DNA of 64,000 nt from Virgibacillus ihumii (GCF_902726655.1 NZ_CACVAN010000001.1:2604001-2668000); one strand, 5' to 3'. Positions 7,203 to 17,230 are shown, numbered from the stretch's first letter. Made by a program: numbers and translations. The notes: generated from the letters alone by a model not told the origin.

Positions 7203-10200
7203 CTAAACTCGGATTTCTCCCGGCTCTTTCTCTTTCGCAAACGGGCTCAGATTCATAAATAATCCCTTTAATTGTTCTTCCTCAATACCGGCGCTCAGCA
7301 ATTGATCCAGCAAATCACCCTGCCGTGCCTGGCCAAGGCTTAATCGGTATAGTGTCAGCACTTTCATCAACCGTCTATACTTTGCCCCATCACGACTGAG
7401 CGGATATAAAGGAAAAATGCGTTCAATACCTTTTCCATCTTTTCCCGGCAATGACCAAAATGGCACGAGTTCGGATGTATTATCATCCCGCTCCACCTCA
7501 TTCGCCAGTGTAAACATCTCATTCCATATTTCTTTATCAAAAGAAATGTTTCCATAACGATTGGCGATATTCTGTCTGATCGCATGGCATTTATAACGGT
7601 TGATTCTGCCATCCCGCTGTTCCAGGTCAATCGGATTCGATGGTAAATTCCAATGCATGATTTTCCTGCAATAATAATGAAAATCAAGCCCTTCCTGACC
7701 GATGGAAGTTGTTGCCAGTACAAATGGGCGAAATGGTGAATTAAAAGCTAATCTGACATTATCTTTACGGTTTTTAGATTTATCTGCATTCCGTTTATCA
7801 TAAAACCCCACGGCGAAATTAGTCCGCATTTTAATGGACGTATCGTCCTTTCCAGATTCACCTGAGGCACGTTTTTGAAATGATTGATACGTGTCAACGT
7901 TTAAACTGGCGGAATGGGACTTTAATGCAGACGTCATCACATTCATTAGACGTTCATTCCGCTGTCCCGATTCCATTCTGTTCAAACCGCTTTCTTCAAG
8001 CAGCATGTGGGCATACTCATCAAGCATTGCCTGGAAATTTCCATCCACACAATATTTAAGAACACCTTTCCAGTGGGCATCTTTGGAATATTCTAATTCA
8101 ACTATTGAAATCATTTCCTGTATATTAAAACGATCAATGATTGTTTTCCCGAGTTTAATAGCATAAGGCAAATTTTCGCTTTGGACATTTTCCATTAAAC
8201 GCAAAGAACAAATTGCCGGTGAACCTAATACCATTGCAGTAAGCACATCCAATAAATCATCTGGCTGCCTGCCCAATACTGGCAGTGAACCCTGATAATA
8301 CATCTCCCGAAGCTCCTCAAAATGCTGAGCAATTCCGGCAAGATCCTCCTCATCCCTCTCCCCATCCTTATCATCTACAGCTAGTAGATTCTCTTGTTCA
8401 AACCAGTTTTGAACGACTGTTTCATCCAAATCAAATAACAATGGAGCCATATAATACCAGCGTTCATCGCGGCGCGTTTCATCAGCATTGGACTCATAGG
8501 ACAACCCATCCAACAGACCTGCCAGTTTATCTTTAGTCTCAGCCTTAATTGCTTCCAATGACAACCCGCGATTTAATATATCAACTGGATCAAAAAGCTT
8601 CGCCAATGTCACAGATGGATATAAAAGCGTTAGGTGGTTCATGTTAGCAGGTGCATTATTTTTAATTCTAAAATTCAATCTTGGGCGTGGATATCGCTGT
8701 TCGGCAAAATAATTATAAGCCTTGGACCGTTTTTTCTTCGGTGTTCTCCTTACCAATTCACCGACTGTTTTCCGCTCTGCTTCATAAGACAGAAGTGTCG
8801 CGATTGAGCGGGGAACCATTTCCCAGCCGGAAAAAACAAGTACCTTCGAAAAGGAGCTCATCCCTTTGTAGCACCCCTCAAACTCATAGTATGGTAGTGA
8901 AGGAGGAATCCACATCAACCGTTCCGCACTGTCGGCTAGAGCAATTTCCTTCAGCTTTTTCATTCTGGCATTCGTTTCCCGTAACGTTCCGTATTTTCCT
9001 ATAGTTTTTCGATTAACCCACAAAAGCGGATTTTTAAGCGATGCATTGTTTACCGGGTTCCTGCTTACTTCATTCATTATTTTATCTTTCAGTTTGTAAT
9101 GATCCATAAACGACATTAAAAACGGTGCAGACTTTACATATTCAACTGGAACACTATCCTTTAAACCAACCCGCTGTAATAACTTGTCCATTTCTATAAA
9201 GGACGCCACATCATCCTCCGTTATTTGTAATGTTGTTTTATCGATTGATTCATTATTGACGTCGGAATTACCTTCTTCCAAAACACGTTCTGTTCTGGCA
9301 ATTCCTTTATAAAGACTGTCTTCAGCAACCTGCTTTTTGGCCAGAATCATCGCAAAATCCTGTGTCGAAACTTCACTTAAAGATGTTGAATAATCACCCC
9401 ATACACGCCGGAACTCTTGTTTATGCTGTGGGTGCTTTTCAAACAGAAAGTCAGTAACCTGCATGAATTCCTTATAATGTTCGTCAGTTCCAGATTCCGA
9501 TATTTCTTCCAGTGTGGAGTATGGTTTGTATGGAGTGGCAGACAACAACAGAATTTTTACCTGGGAATTATCTATCTTTGGTTTGTTAAAAAACTTACTT
9601 GCCAGCATGGCTGTTTCACTTTCACGTGCTGCGTTAATCAGTTCCGGAAAACGTTGAAATTCATCCATAATTACAAGGTCGGCGTCAATTAAATCAACAC
9701 TTGCTTCCGCCATCATCTTCCGCAGCCTTTGAATCACCTGCGTCTGGCCTTCTACCCGCTTTCCAGGATCACCTTGTTTTTTAAATATGTCACAGACATC
9801 ACTAAATTCTTGTTGAAATCCTGGATTTTCCGAAAAAAATTGATCGATTTTCGTCTGCATCGTCTCTAAGTAAGCACCAGCCGATTTTTCATCACATTCC
9901 CTGACTCTTTTGTCATATTCTTCATTCCAAACAGCCCAGCCTTTATAAGCAGAATCAGTCATCATTATTTCCAATTCCTTTACGTAAGGTTCAAAAAATT
10001 CATGACGCTTTAATATCGCAAAAATCAACGCCCTTTCCCTGACACTGCCACACCCCTGGGTCATTTTAAATGAGGTGGAAGGTGTTAACGGAATAAGCTG
10101 AATATAATTTTCCTGTACTGCCTGACTGTATTCATCTTCAAAAATCTTAAGATGCTGCATGGATAAGCGCGTATCGGAAAGTCCATCCAAGGTAACCCGA

Positions 10201-10478
10201 TGATCAATTCTTAACTTACTAAGGTTTTGGGAAGCAATATTCTGGTTGGAGCATACATAAACAACCTTAAATAAGTTATCATTCTGTTCCTGATGATAAC
10301 GGGCAGTTTTAGCCATTACTCCTTTTGCAACCATCGTCTTGCCAAGGCCGACTTCATCCGCAACAAGAACCCTGGAATAATTAGTTGTGAACAGCTGATG
10401 TACGCGTTCAACTGTTGCCCGCTGAAAATCTTTTAAACCAGCCAATATTTCCTTTTCCTTATAATATAAATCAATCAT
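7203..10478 (-). CDS. SF2/Snf2-like helicase of a DUF6361-PLD-helicase defence operon
   Basis: This 1091-residue protein is a DNA- or RNA-dependent ATPase. Motif I ADEVGLGKT is at 40-48, motif II MDEFQRF at 271-277 (DEFQ box), motif III LLSATPYK at 311-318, motif V TSIGQEGLDF near 925, and motif VI QRDGRINRYK near 954-963. More than 600 residues separate motifs III and V, far more than in a minimal helicase; that insert is rich in charged and aromatic residues and likely carries target or partner recognition. No nuclease or methylase motif is seen in it. It is the last gene of a three-gene operon, with its ATG overlapping the stop of the PLD gene (ATGA), and sits in an island with Gabija and type I restriction. 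A defence role is inferred from context. Confidence 0.85.
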   Translation of the reverse strand: MIDLYYKEKEILAGLKDFQRATVERVHQLFTTNYSRVLVADEVGLGKTMVAKGVMAKTARYHQEQNDNLFKVVYVCSNQNIASQNLSKLRIDHRVTLDGLSDTRLSMQHLKIFEDEYSQAVQENYIQLIPLTPSTSFKMTQGCGSVRERALIFAILKRHEFFEPYVKELEIMMTDSAYKGWAVWNEEYDKRVRECDEKSAGAYLETMQTKIDQFFSENPGFQQEFSDVCDIFKKQGDPGKRVEGQTQVIQRLRKMMAEASVDLIDADLVIMDEFQRFPELINAARESETAMLASKFFNKPKIDNSQVKILLLSATPYKPYSTLEEISESGTDEHYKEFMQVTDFLFEKHPQHKQEFRRVWGDYSTSLSEVSTQDFAMILAKKQVAEDSLYKGIARTERVLEEGNSDVNNESIDKTTLQITEDDVASFIEMDKLLQRVGLKDSVPVEYVKSAPFLMSFMDHYKLKDKIMNEVSRNPVNNASLKNPLLWVNRKTIGKYGTLRETNARMKKLKEIALADSAERLMWIPPSLPYYEFEGCYKGMSSFSKVLVFSGWEMVPRSIATLLSYEAERKTVGELVRRTPKKKRSKAYNYFAEQRYPRPRLNFRIKNNAPANMNHLTLLYPSVTLAKLFDPVDILNRGLSLEAIKAETKDKLAGLLDGLSYESNADETRRDERWYYMAPLLFDLDETVVQNWFEQENLLAVDDKDGERDEEDLAGIAQHFEELREMYYQGSLPVLGRQPDDLLDVLTAMVLGSPAICSLRLMENVQSENLPYAIKLGKTIIDRFNIQEMISIVELEYSKDAHWKGVLKYCVDGNFQAMLDEYAHMLLEESGLNRMESGQRNERLMNVMTSALKSHSASLNVDTYQSFQKRASGESGKDDTSIKMRTNFAVGFYDKRNADKSKNRKDNVRLAFNSPFRPFVLATTSIGQEGLDFHYYCRKIMHWNLPSNPIDLEQRDGRINRYKCHAIRQNIANRYGNISFDKEIWNEMFTLANEVERDDNTSELVPFWSLPGKDGKGIERIFPLYPLSRDGAKYRRLMKVLTLYRLSLGQARQGDLLDQLLSAGIEEEQLKGLFMNLSPFAKEKEPGEIRV

Positions 10479-12265
10479 CTTTTCACCTTCTTTGCCGCCT
10501 GAGTAAATGTCTGGTACAACTGATTAAATTCTGGAGGAACAATCGAATCATCATCAATCATGCGAATCATACTTTCAATATCCTCCAATTTTTCCGGTGA
10601 ATGTGCTGCAGTTTTTAACATATTTTCATAAATTACTGGAGTCTCACTTTCCTGCACGTCCCAGGAATCCAGCACGAAATTCTGTTTATCTTTATTTTCC
10701 ATTGCTGCCATTAAAAAGTCATCTGCCAATAAAAAGGCTATATATTTTAAAAATGTATACGAGTCCTTAACGATTGAACGATAAATTTCATGTTCACGTT
10801 CTACAGGCAAACCATTGGTATTAATTTTGATAACCCGCTCAATGGATTCACCGTCTTTCTCCGCCCGAATTTTATAAAAATGTCCAAGTTCAAGTATGCT
10901 CAATCCACTGATTATTGTTGACTGTTGCAGTATTGCAGTTGCTGTACTAAGCAAAGGACCTATTGTAAATCCAATATCTTCATTTCCGTGAAAATCTTCA
11001 ATTTTTATTTCTACGGTGTATGTATTGTCATTTTGTGTTACTGTTGCATGCAGCTGCGATCTGCAAAGTGACTTAATCCCTTGTTGTAGTTGTTCCAATA
11101 CATCGGATTCTTCAGCTGTTTGCTCCGGAATATCTTCTACCCGTTCAAAAGGATTATCGTCATCCTCCCCGAAAAAATCATCCAACAGATTCATAATCTG
11201 AAACCCGCGCTTCCGGTAGTTCAGCTGTAACAAAAACTCAACATTGCCATGAAATGCATTGCGTGAGCAATTAGCTGATCCTACATATATAACGTGTTGA
11301 TTATACTTGGATTTAGCATACAATTTGGCATGGATATCCTGAAGCTGCGCCATTTCACCAGACTCATCTTCTTCACTTATCGCACTTTCTCCGTCAACCA
11401 CTGAATCTTTTAACGTATAAACGATAAAATCATGCATGAGTTCAGGTGTGAGCTTATGGAGTTCAGTTTTCCTTGTAATCAACACTCGTTCAGGCACGTT
11501 GTGTTTTGATTCCGTCAGTGTTTTTTTATGAAGTTCTCTGACAGTCGACCCACTTATAAACGGTGACATGACAATTAGTTTATGAAAACTGTCAAATACA
11601 CCTGTCGATTCTTCCTCATATCCGTCGATTCCAATTGGACAAAATTCAAAATCAGCGTATTGATTTAGAACAGGATTAAACTGAACATAATCGAGTTCTG
11701 AAATAAGCTGATCCATCTGTTCAGTCTTATCTTTACTTGTTGAAAACTCAGTAAGAAACTGCAGAAAGTCAGCCAATGGACGGTTTTTATCAGTTTGTTG
11801 ATATACCTTTTTTCCTTCAAGCGCAATGGCAATGTCCCAGCTGCGATCAAATGTCATATTACGCGTCAGAACAAGTAGCCTGTATAGTTCCCCTTGCTCC
11901 TCATTCCGATATTTAATCAGCCATAACTTGGGATGAAATGATTTTCCATTCTCCAAGGATATTTCAAATACACTGTTTTCCATCAAGGCAAAAAGTGAAT
12001 TGTTTTTCCGTGGCACCTTTATTTGTCCACCTTCACAAAAAATCGCAAATTTCTCCGCACTCTTTCGTAATCCCTCGAGTACGTAGACCGGGTCATTCAT
12101 CATCGTTTGATCCATCTCTTCTGACAACCCTAAGGCCAATGGAACACCAACCAAGGCCTCTAAATCAAGAGAATATGTTGTCCCCAGTGCGAATTCAACT
12201 ACGTAACCAACAGGAGGTTTCAATAGTTCAGAGTAGTTCAGTCTGTCTTCATCTGGCTTCAGCAT
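10475..12265 (-). CDS. Phospholipase D-like (HKD-type) putative nuclease of the same operon
   Basis: The 596-residue protein has two PLD-superfamily half-sites. The first is FHPKLWLIKY (His111, Lys113) followed by LTRNMTFDRSWD. The second is IHAKLYAK (His312, Lys314) followed by VGSANCSRNAFHGNVE. The two HxK motifs plus SxN-type strands match the phosphodiesterase fold used by PLD nucleases. The C-terminal ~230 residues show no known motif. GGAGGGTAAAT precedes the ATG; the gene overlaps the DUF6361 gene by 17 bases and the helicase by four. It is the probable nuclease effector, but its substrate is unknown. Confidence 0.8.
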   Translation of the reverse strand: MLKPDEDRLNYSELLKPPVGYVVEFALGTTYSLDLEALVGVPLALGLSEEMDQTMMNDPVYVLEGLRKSAEKFAIFCEGGQIKVPRKNNSLFALMENSVFEISLENGKSFHPKLWLIKYRNEEQGELYRLLVLTRNMTFDRSWDIAIALEGKKVYQQTDKNRPLADFLQFLTEFSTSKDKTEQMDQLISELDYVQFNPVLNQYADFEFCPIGIDGYEEESTGVFDSFHKLIVMSPFISGSTVRELHKKTLTESKHNVPERVLITRKTELHKLTPELMHDFIVYTLKDSVVDGESAISEEDESGEMAQLQDIHAKLYAKSKYNQHVIYVGSANCSRNAFHGNVEFLLQLNYRKRGFQIMNLLDDFFGEDDDNPFERVEDIPEQTAEESDVLEQLQQGIKSLCRSQLHATVTQNDNTYTVEIKIEDFHGNEDIGFTIGPLLSTATAILQQSTIISGLSILELGHFYKIRAEKDGESIERVIKINTNGLPVEREHEIYRSIVKDSYTFLKYIAFLLADDFLMAAMENKDKQNFVLDSWDVQESETPVIYENMLKTAAHSPEKLEDIESMIRMIDDDSIVPPEFNQLYQTFTQAAKKVKR

Positions 12266-13457
12266 ATTTACCCTCCAAACCTTTAGCGATGTCTTCCATA
12301 ATTATTTTTGAATCCAGGAAACGATATTGCAGCTGGTCATTTCCAATCCAGTCCCCTTCTTTATAGCTGTACATTTTGGAATTGTGTAATTTTGCCCTGT
12401 CTTTTGACTTAAGTTCAATTTCCCGGCTGATAATCAAATCATCCATCGCATCCTCATCACCAGCATTAACTGCTTCCTGCCAATCCCGCAAAAAGCGGAA
12501 CAACATGTAGTTATGGATAGAAAGCCTGTGGAGTATTTTTTTAAATGGAAATGTGGCAAATTCATATTTAACAAAATCACTGTTAATCCAGTTGGTCCAT
12601 TTTTTCACAGCAGTTTCGCTTTGCCCATTGGAGGCAATCAGGTTATAACGAATATGTGCCCCATGCAGAAACTGACTGAATTTATTTGCCTGATTATAAT
12701 CATCCCGCAATTTGCCACTTTCCGGAATAATCGCATCCAACGCTTCGAAACTATCAATATCTTTCCATTCCCTGTGATCCATCTGTAGCAAATAGGATAA
12801 TAAGCTATCTTTGGACTTCTCTGCCGAAGTAATTCGCGTTTTTAAAAATTGCGCCTCATCATATATAAGATCCATAGTAAGATTGTTCTTCCAGTCTGAT
12901 TCGGGCAAAATACACTGCCAGAAGGTTCCGGAATATGCACCATCATTATCACCCAGATCATCCATTTCCTCATTACCGTACGTATTCACTAACTCTTTAT
13001 TACGTTTCATCCGAAACAACGCTTTAGCATAATTCGTCAGTGAAAGTGATGGATGGCGGAAAATTTCATATGTCCTTAGACCATTCCAGTAAATCTCTGA
13101 AGGCTTCCGTTTAAGCTTTGTTCCAGCCCGTCCGCCTATCACACCGTCTTCCCCTTCCTGATTAAGTGTTTCAATTAGGGCAACCTCTTCATCCCCAAGT
13201 TTCCCCAACAGGTCTTCAGGTTTTGCATACCTTTCCTTTTCCAGTTCCATCAGTAAATAGGGCACAATCAAAAAATACTTTGCCCTCGTCTGGATGGTCG
13301 ATGTACCCGGAAAAAGAATATCAGCAAACCCATCCCGTATCCGACCAATACCAAGTTCATCTACTGCCCCCGGAGCAGTAAGTGCATCCAGGACCGCCAT
13401 CACCTTATCCCTGTGCTCACTGGAGTAATCGATCCAGCCCAGTTTTAGTTCGTTCAA
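12249..13457 (-). CDS. DUF6361-family protein, first gene of the helicase/PLD operon
   Basis: The 402-residue protein is recognised as DUF6361 from its N-terminus: LGWIDYSSEHR, DELGIGRIRDGFAD, LFPGTSTIQTRAKYF and LIVPYLLMELE. No catalytic motif is evident, and function is unknown; the conserved Arg- and aromatic-rich N-terminus would fit nucleic-acid or partner binding (inference). The start is TTG with AAGGGG seven bases upstream. It is the promoter-proximal gene of a tightly overlapping three-gene operon on the minus strand, so the three products are probably made in fixed ratio and act together. Confidence 0.8.
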   Translation of the reverse strand: MNELKLGWIDYSSEHRDKVMAVLDALTAPGAVDELGIGRIRDGFADILFPGTSTIQTRAKYFLIVPYLLMELEKERYAKPEDLLGKLGDEEVALIETLNQEGEDGVIGGRAGTKLKRKPSEIYWNGLRTYEIFRHPSLSLTNYAKALFRMKRNKELVNTYGNEEMDDLGDNDGAYSGTFWQCILPESDWKNNLTMDLIYDEAQFLKTRITSAEKSKDSLLSYLLQMDHREWKDIDSFEALDAIIPESGKLRDDYNQANKFSQFLHGAHIRYNLIASNGQSETAVKKWTNWINSDFVKYEFATFPFKKILHRLSIHNYMLFRFLRDWQEAVNAGDEDAMDDLIISREIELKSKDRAKLHNSKMYSYKEGDWIGNDQLQYRFLDSKIIMEDIAKGLEGKYAEAR

Positions 13458-13874
13458 TGTAAAACCCCTTCAAATTAACGTTTTCAATACAGTGTAAGAA
13501 TAAATTTATGATAATTGTCATTCAGTAAAGCAAATCTAGTTTTTTTAGCTAAAAATAAAATTATCCTTATCGTTCAGCAAACATATTTAAAATGTCAAGA
13601 TCACTTTGTTCGTCACCCCGATTATCTGAAAAGAAAAAGCTTAAATTTGTGTCATTACAAAATCGTTCATACAGATGGGGACGCAATGTCTCTGCTTTAT
13701 TGCTATTTTCAAGGTTTTATACAAAGAGGCAGGCATGATAACGTATTATGTGTGAGCCAATATCCTTTGATACTGGCGCCTTGGCCGTGAATCATGCCCG
13801 CAGAAGCACCGTGTCAAACCGACTTCGATTCTATCTGTTGGTTATGCTCCCAACATCAAATAGCGAGCAACCAT
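13458..13874 (-). other. Gap upstream of the DUF6361 operon, with a possible gene remnant
   Basis: This 417-base gap must contain the operon promoter or readthrough from gajB. A near-palindrome ATGACAATTATCAT lies about 60 bases upstream of the TTG start and could be an operator. On the minus strand 13567-13716 is open for 50 codons without an ATG and reads like a real protein end (LYERFCNDTNLSFFFSDN, then GDEQSDLDILNMFAER), suggesting a 5'-deleted gene. No family is recognised. Confidence 0.35.
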
Positions 13875-15359
13875 TTAAATTGAATTATTAATACCTAATC
13901 CATTCAATACCGATTCATATAACCCATTCTTTACAATATGCAAACTTTCCTTAGCTCTAGTAATTGCAACATAATGATTTTGTTTAGCAAAATTATTATG
14001 GAAATCAAAAAACGAATCCGCATTTACAAAAACGTGTTCAAATTCCAATCCTTTTGCACTATGTATAGTTAGTGCTAGCTTCTTAGGTTTTTCAGCTATA
14101 AAATTTACACTATACTGTTTATCTAGGGTTTCAAAAAAGTTTTGTTTTTCTACCTCCAAGAGATTCCTGTCCGTTATTTCTTCAATTTGTTTCAGCGCCT
14201 TTATTGTGTCGATATTTAGATTTTCTTGAAGAAGTTCAGCTTTACGAACCGTTGAACTCTTAATTTCAACATCTAAATCGTCCAACATACTATAAATATT
14301 ATAATGACTGGAATCAAAATATAATTTTAAAACCGGCTCCAACACTTCATAATTTGGATAACTCGAATTTAGGGGAGTCTTGTCTATAAAAACAAAACCC
14401 TTGTTTTCCCAATAAGTTCTTTCTCTACCCCACTGATTTCTCCTAGCAAATAAATAGACAAAGGTATCGTCTTTTGTGCTTGGTTCACTTATAAACATAT
14501 TAATATTTTTCAAAACGTCTAAATTCGAATAATACCTAATTCTATTCTCTTCATGGGGTATATCAAGGCTTTGTTCAAAAAATTGATAGCTATAATTTAC
14601 AATTGATAAATGGGATCTGAAGTTATGGATTAAACGATAATTATTAAATTCATAATCATCTTCTAAACTTTTCATGATTTCGGCATCAGCACCTCGGAAG
14701 CCATACAACATTTGCTTTAAATCTCCAACAATAACTAAACGAATTTTTAATTCATCTTTTAAATACATATACAAATGATGCATATCATAATCTACATCTT
14801 GATATTCATCGACCATAACAACCTGAAAACGCGCTTTCAAATATCTTTGTGCATTTAAGGACTTTTTTAAAATCTCTAAACCTAATTGATATGTAAAATT
14901 CTTATTATTATCCCTATAACTTCCAATCACATTTTGTCCCTTCATTTGCGATAATCCTTTATCGAAGTCATCAAATTTATAAATATTATTGTAATTTTGA
15001 ACGAAGTCCTCCCCGCTTGGAAACTCTTTTCCAAAAGCATCTCTTATGAAAGGCTTTATTACTTCAGATAAAATAAAAGATTCAGTAGTTATAACCTTAA
15101 TCGCCTTCAAATAATGTTTGTTATCAGTACTTTCCATAGGAAGCAACTCTTTTACCTTATCCTTAATTTGTCTTGTGGCCAATCTAGTGAATGTTATCAT
15201 GGCTATTTGTTGATATGGTTGGATTAGTTTCTTTTCTATCACAGCGAAAGCCTTTTCAACTAAAATCGTTGTTTTCCCGGAACCTGCACTTGCCGATATT
15301 AAGTAATGTGGATGATTACTAGCTAATATTTCGTCTCTTGTATTTTGATCAATAATCAT
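13875..15359 (-). CDS. gajB: Gabija protein GajB, UvrD-like helicase
   Basis: The SF1 UvrD/PcrA-like protein has Walker A SASAGSGKT near residue 23, DEYQD with VDEYQDVDYD, VVGDLKQMLYGFRGAD, HNFRSH, LTIHSAKGLEF and the C-terminal YVAITRAKES. In Gabija, GajB works with the GajA nuclease complex to stop phage by DNA cleavage and nucleotide-linked signalling. The ATG at 15359 gives 494 residues, the usual length of GajB; a TTG 15 bases upstream is the alternative. The gene overlaps the 3' end of gajA. Pairing with an OLD-like ATPase-Toprim gene makes the assignment strong. Confidence 0.9.
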   Translation of the reverse strand: MIIDQNTRDEILASNHPHYLISASAGSGKTTILVEKAFAVIEKKLIQPYQQIAMITFTRLATRQIKDKVKELLPMESTDNKHYLKAIKVITTESFILSEVIKPFIRDAFGKEFPSGEDFVQNYNNIYKFDDFDKGLSQMKGQNVIGSYRDNNKNFTYQLGLEILKKSLNAQRYLKARFQVVMVDEYQDVDYDMHHLYMYLKDELKIRLVIVGDLKQMLYGFRGADAEIMKSLEDDYEFNNYRLIHNFRSHLSIVNYSYQFFEQSLDIPHEENRIRYYSNLDVLKNINMFISEPSTKDDTFVYLFARRNQWGRERTYWENKGFVFIDKTPLNSSYPNYEVLEPVLKLYFDSSHYNIYSMLDDLDVEIKSSTVRKAELLQENLNIDTIKALKQIEEITDRNLLEVEKQNFFETLDKQYSVNFIAEKPKKLALTIHSAKGLEFEHVFVNADSFFDFHNNFAKQNHYVAITRAKESLHIVKNGLYESVLNGLGINNSI

Positions 15360-17136
15360 ACTCGTCAACCCCAACTAATTTTTTCAGACAATTAAACCGA
15401 TCATCATAAAAAATTGTTTTAGCTATATCTGTAGTTAAGTAATTATTAACGTATTCATTCATATTTTTCTTTTTTGCGTCTTGTAAATGAGTAATAAAAT
15501 TACTAAAGGGAAGTTTATGTATATGATCTTCAGGTAGTGCGGCATATAAATCTTCTTCAAGTTCTATTTCTGACAAGTATATTCCATTATCTGCCCATTT
15601 TTCTATTTCACTTTTATATGTTTTATATACCTCATGTTTTACTTTATTTCGATCACTGATAGATTCATAATTCAAGCCTGTGCAATACTGATATGGTTCA
15701 GCTAAGCCATATTTATCATTACTTACACCGTTAATCATGGCGTTCATTTTTTGACATCTTCTTATCCCAAGTAATGTAACTTTGTTTTCATTATTAATTT
15801 TTTTAATGTCATTATCAGTTTTTATTAATGCCGTTATCCCTAGTTCATTTAAAAATCTAATGTAACTTTCAAAACCTATTCCTTCTATACTTAATACTTT
15901 TATTTCCTCAACTACATTAAAATCTATACATCCGACCTCATAAATCATTTTTTCAATAATGTACTCAAAAAGGATTTTTTCAGACATACCTTCTACTAAC
16001 AACACTCTATCGAAAAATAATGCCTCTGCTAATTTTTCATTGAATATTTTTCTAGTACCCTTATATTCTTCAGGCACTAAAAAAAATACTGAGTTATTTT
16101 GCACAAATCCTTCTTTATCTTTGTATATTCGTATTAACTTTACTTCATCCGCATATGTAAACATATGTTCCGAATGTGTAGTAACAAATAAATACGGGTA
16201 TAAATCCTTATTTTTGTAAAATAAATTACGTGATATAATTTGTTGCATAGTTGGGTGTAAACTATTTTCGATTTCTTCCATTAGAAAAATAGATATTCTT
16301 TTATCCGCTTTTTCTTCAATTTTTAGTTCCTCAATTAAATTTGTAAGTGCATATGCTAAAATCTTTTGTCTACCGTCTCCAGCTGTTGGATATAGAAATT
16401 CTTCTACTGCCGGATTTTCATCATGAATATACGGTGTTAAATGATTAAATATTCCACTTACTTCATGTTCCGATTGTAATTTTATTTGTACACTTTCACT
16501 CCTAATTTCTTTATATTTCTCAGTTAATTGACTATTAACATGCTGAACTCTACTGTCCTGACTTATAACTGTATTTAAAAATTCTATTGCCCTATTGATT
16601 TTGTCTGTATTATCAGTTTTTGTTTCTTTATACAATAGTGTTCTGTGCTTTTTAAACAATTCAGTTGGGGATATATTTGGACTAACGTATATTACTTCGA
16701 ATATATTATCCAACGAAGATATAATACCCTTTTGTGTAATAAGTGACATCTCATCAATTGCGCCACCCCATTTTAATACTGGATTTCCTATTTGTTTCTC
16801 TTGATCAAATTCACCTTCAATCTGGATTATTAATGTATCTTCTGAAAAAGAGGTTGCTCCCTTCACCCTTGCTCTAATAAATTCATTATCGTCACATTGT
16901 TCACTTATATCTAATTCAACTTGAATTATAATTTTTTCATCAATATTCCGTTTATGATAATCAGTTATTTGAAAGCCATTTTTTCTGACGGTTGGATCAA
17001 ACAAAAAGCGAAGTGCATATAAAAAATTTGTTTTTCCAAAATCATTTCTTCCAAAAATAATATTTTTATTATCCAAGTCCAAACTTACTTCCTTAAAGTT
17101 ACGGAAATTATTTATTTTAATATTTTTTAATTTCAT
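15349..17136 (-). CDS. gajA: Gabija protein GajA, ATPase-Toprim endonuclease
   Basis: The 595-residue OLD-family protein has an N-terminal ABC-type ATPase (Walker A GRNDFGKT at 29-36, Walker B-like LMEEIENSLHP near 285-295, then VTTHSEHMF) and a C-terminal Toprim nuclease (LLVEGMSE with Glu382, and KTDNDI with Asp441 and Asp443). GajA forms the sequence-specific nicking nuclease core of Gabija and is normally held off by NTPs. Catalytic residues look intact, so the system is probably active. It lies 95 bases after hsdR on the same strand and is followed by overlapping gajB. The AT-rich composition differs from the helicase operon nearby. Confidence 0.9.
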   Translation of the reverse strand: MKLKNIKINNFRNFKEVSLDLDNKNIIFGRNDFGKTNFLYALRFLFDPTVRKNGFQITDYHKRNIDEKIIIQVELDISEQCDDNEFIRARVKGATSFSEDTLIIQIEGEFDQEKQIGNPVLKWGGAIDEMSLITQKGIISSLDNIFEVIYVSPNISPTELFKKHRTLLYKETKTDNTDKINRAIEFLNTVISQDSRVQHVNSQLTEKYKEIRSESVQIKLQSEHEVSGIFNHLTPYIHDENPAVEEFLYPTAGDGRQKILAYALTNLIEELKIEEKADKRISIFLMEEIENSLHPTMQQIISRNLFYKNKDLYPYLFVTTHSEHMFTYADEVKLIRIYKDKEGFVQNNSVFFLVPEEYKGTRKIFNEKLAEALFFDRVLLVEGMSEKILFEYIIEKMIYEVGCIDFNVVEEIKVLSIEGIGFESYIRFLNELGITALIKTDNDIKKINNENKVTLLGIRRCQKMNAMINGVSNDKYGLAEPYQYCTGLNYESISDRNKVKHEVYKTYKSEIEKWADNGIYLSEIELEEDLYAALPEDHIHKLPFSNFITHLQDAKKKNMNEYVNNYLTTDIAKTIFYDDRFNCLKKLVGVDEYDY

Positions 17137-17230
17137 TTTAACCTCCCCTTTAATTTTGCCGAAGTAAAAGTCTGTTTCTTCAAAACCTCACCATATTCGA
17201 TGCCACTGAAGAGTGAGTGGAGGTCCTTCT

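Noticed and set aside
7203..12265. The helicase and PLD genes as Mokosh
   Set aside because: Mokosh uses an SF1-type helicase, in some types fused to PLD. Here the helicase is SF2 with a DEFQ box and QRxGRxxR motif VI, and a third gene is coupled.
7203..13457. The triad as a DISARM system
   Set aside because: A helicase and PLD protein are present, but there is no DUF1998 (DrmB) gene and no methyltransferase in the operon, and DUF6361 is not a DISARM subunit.
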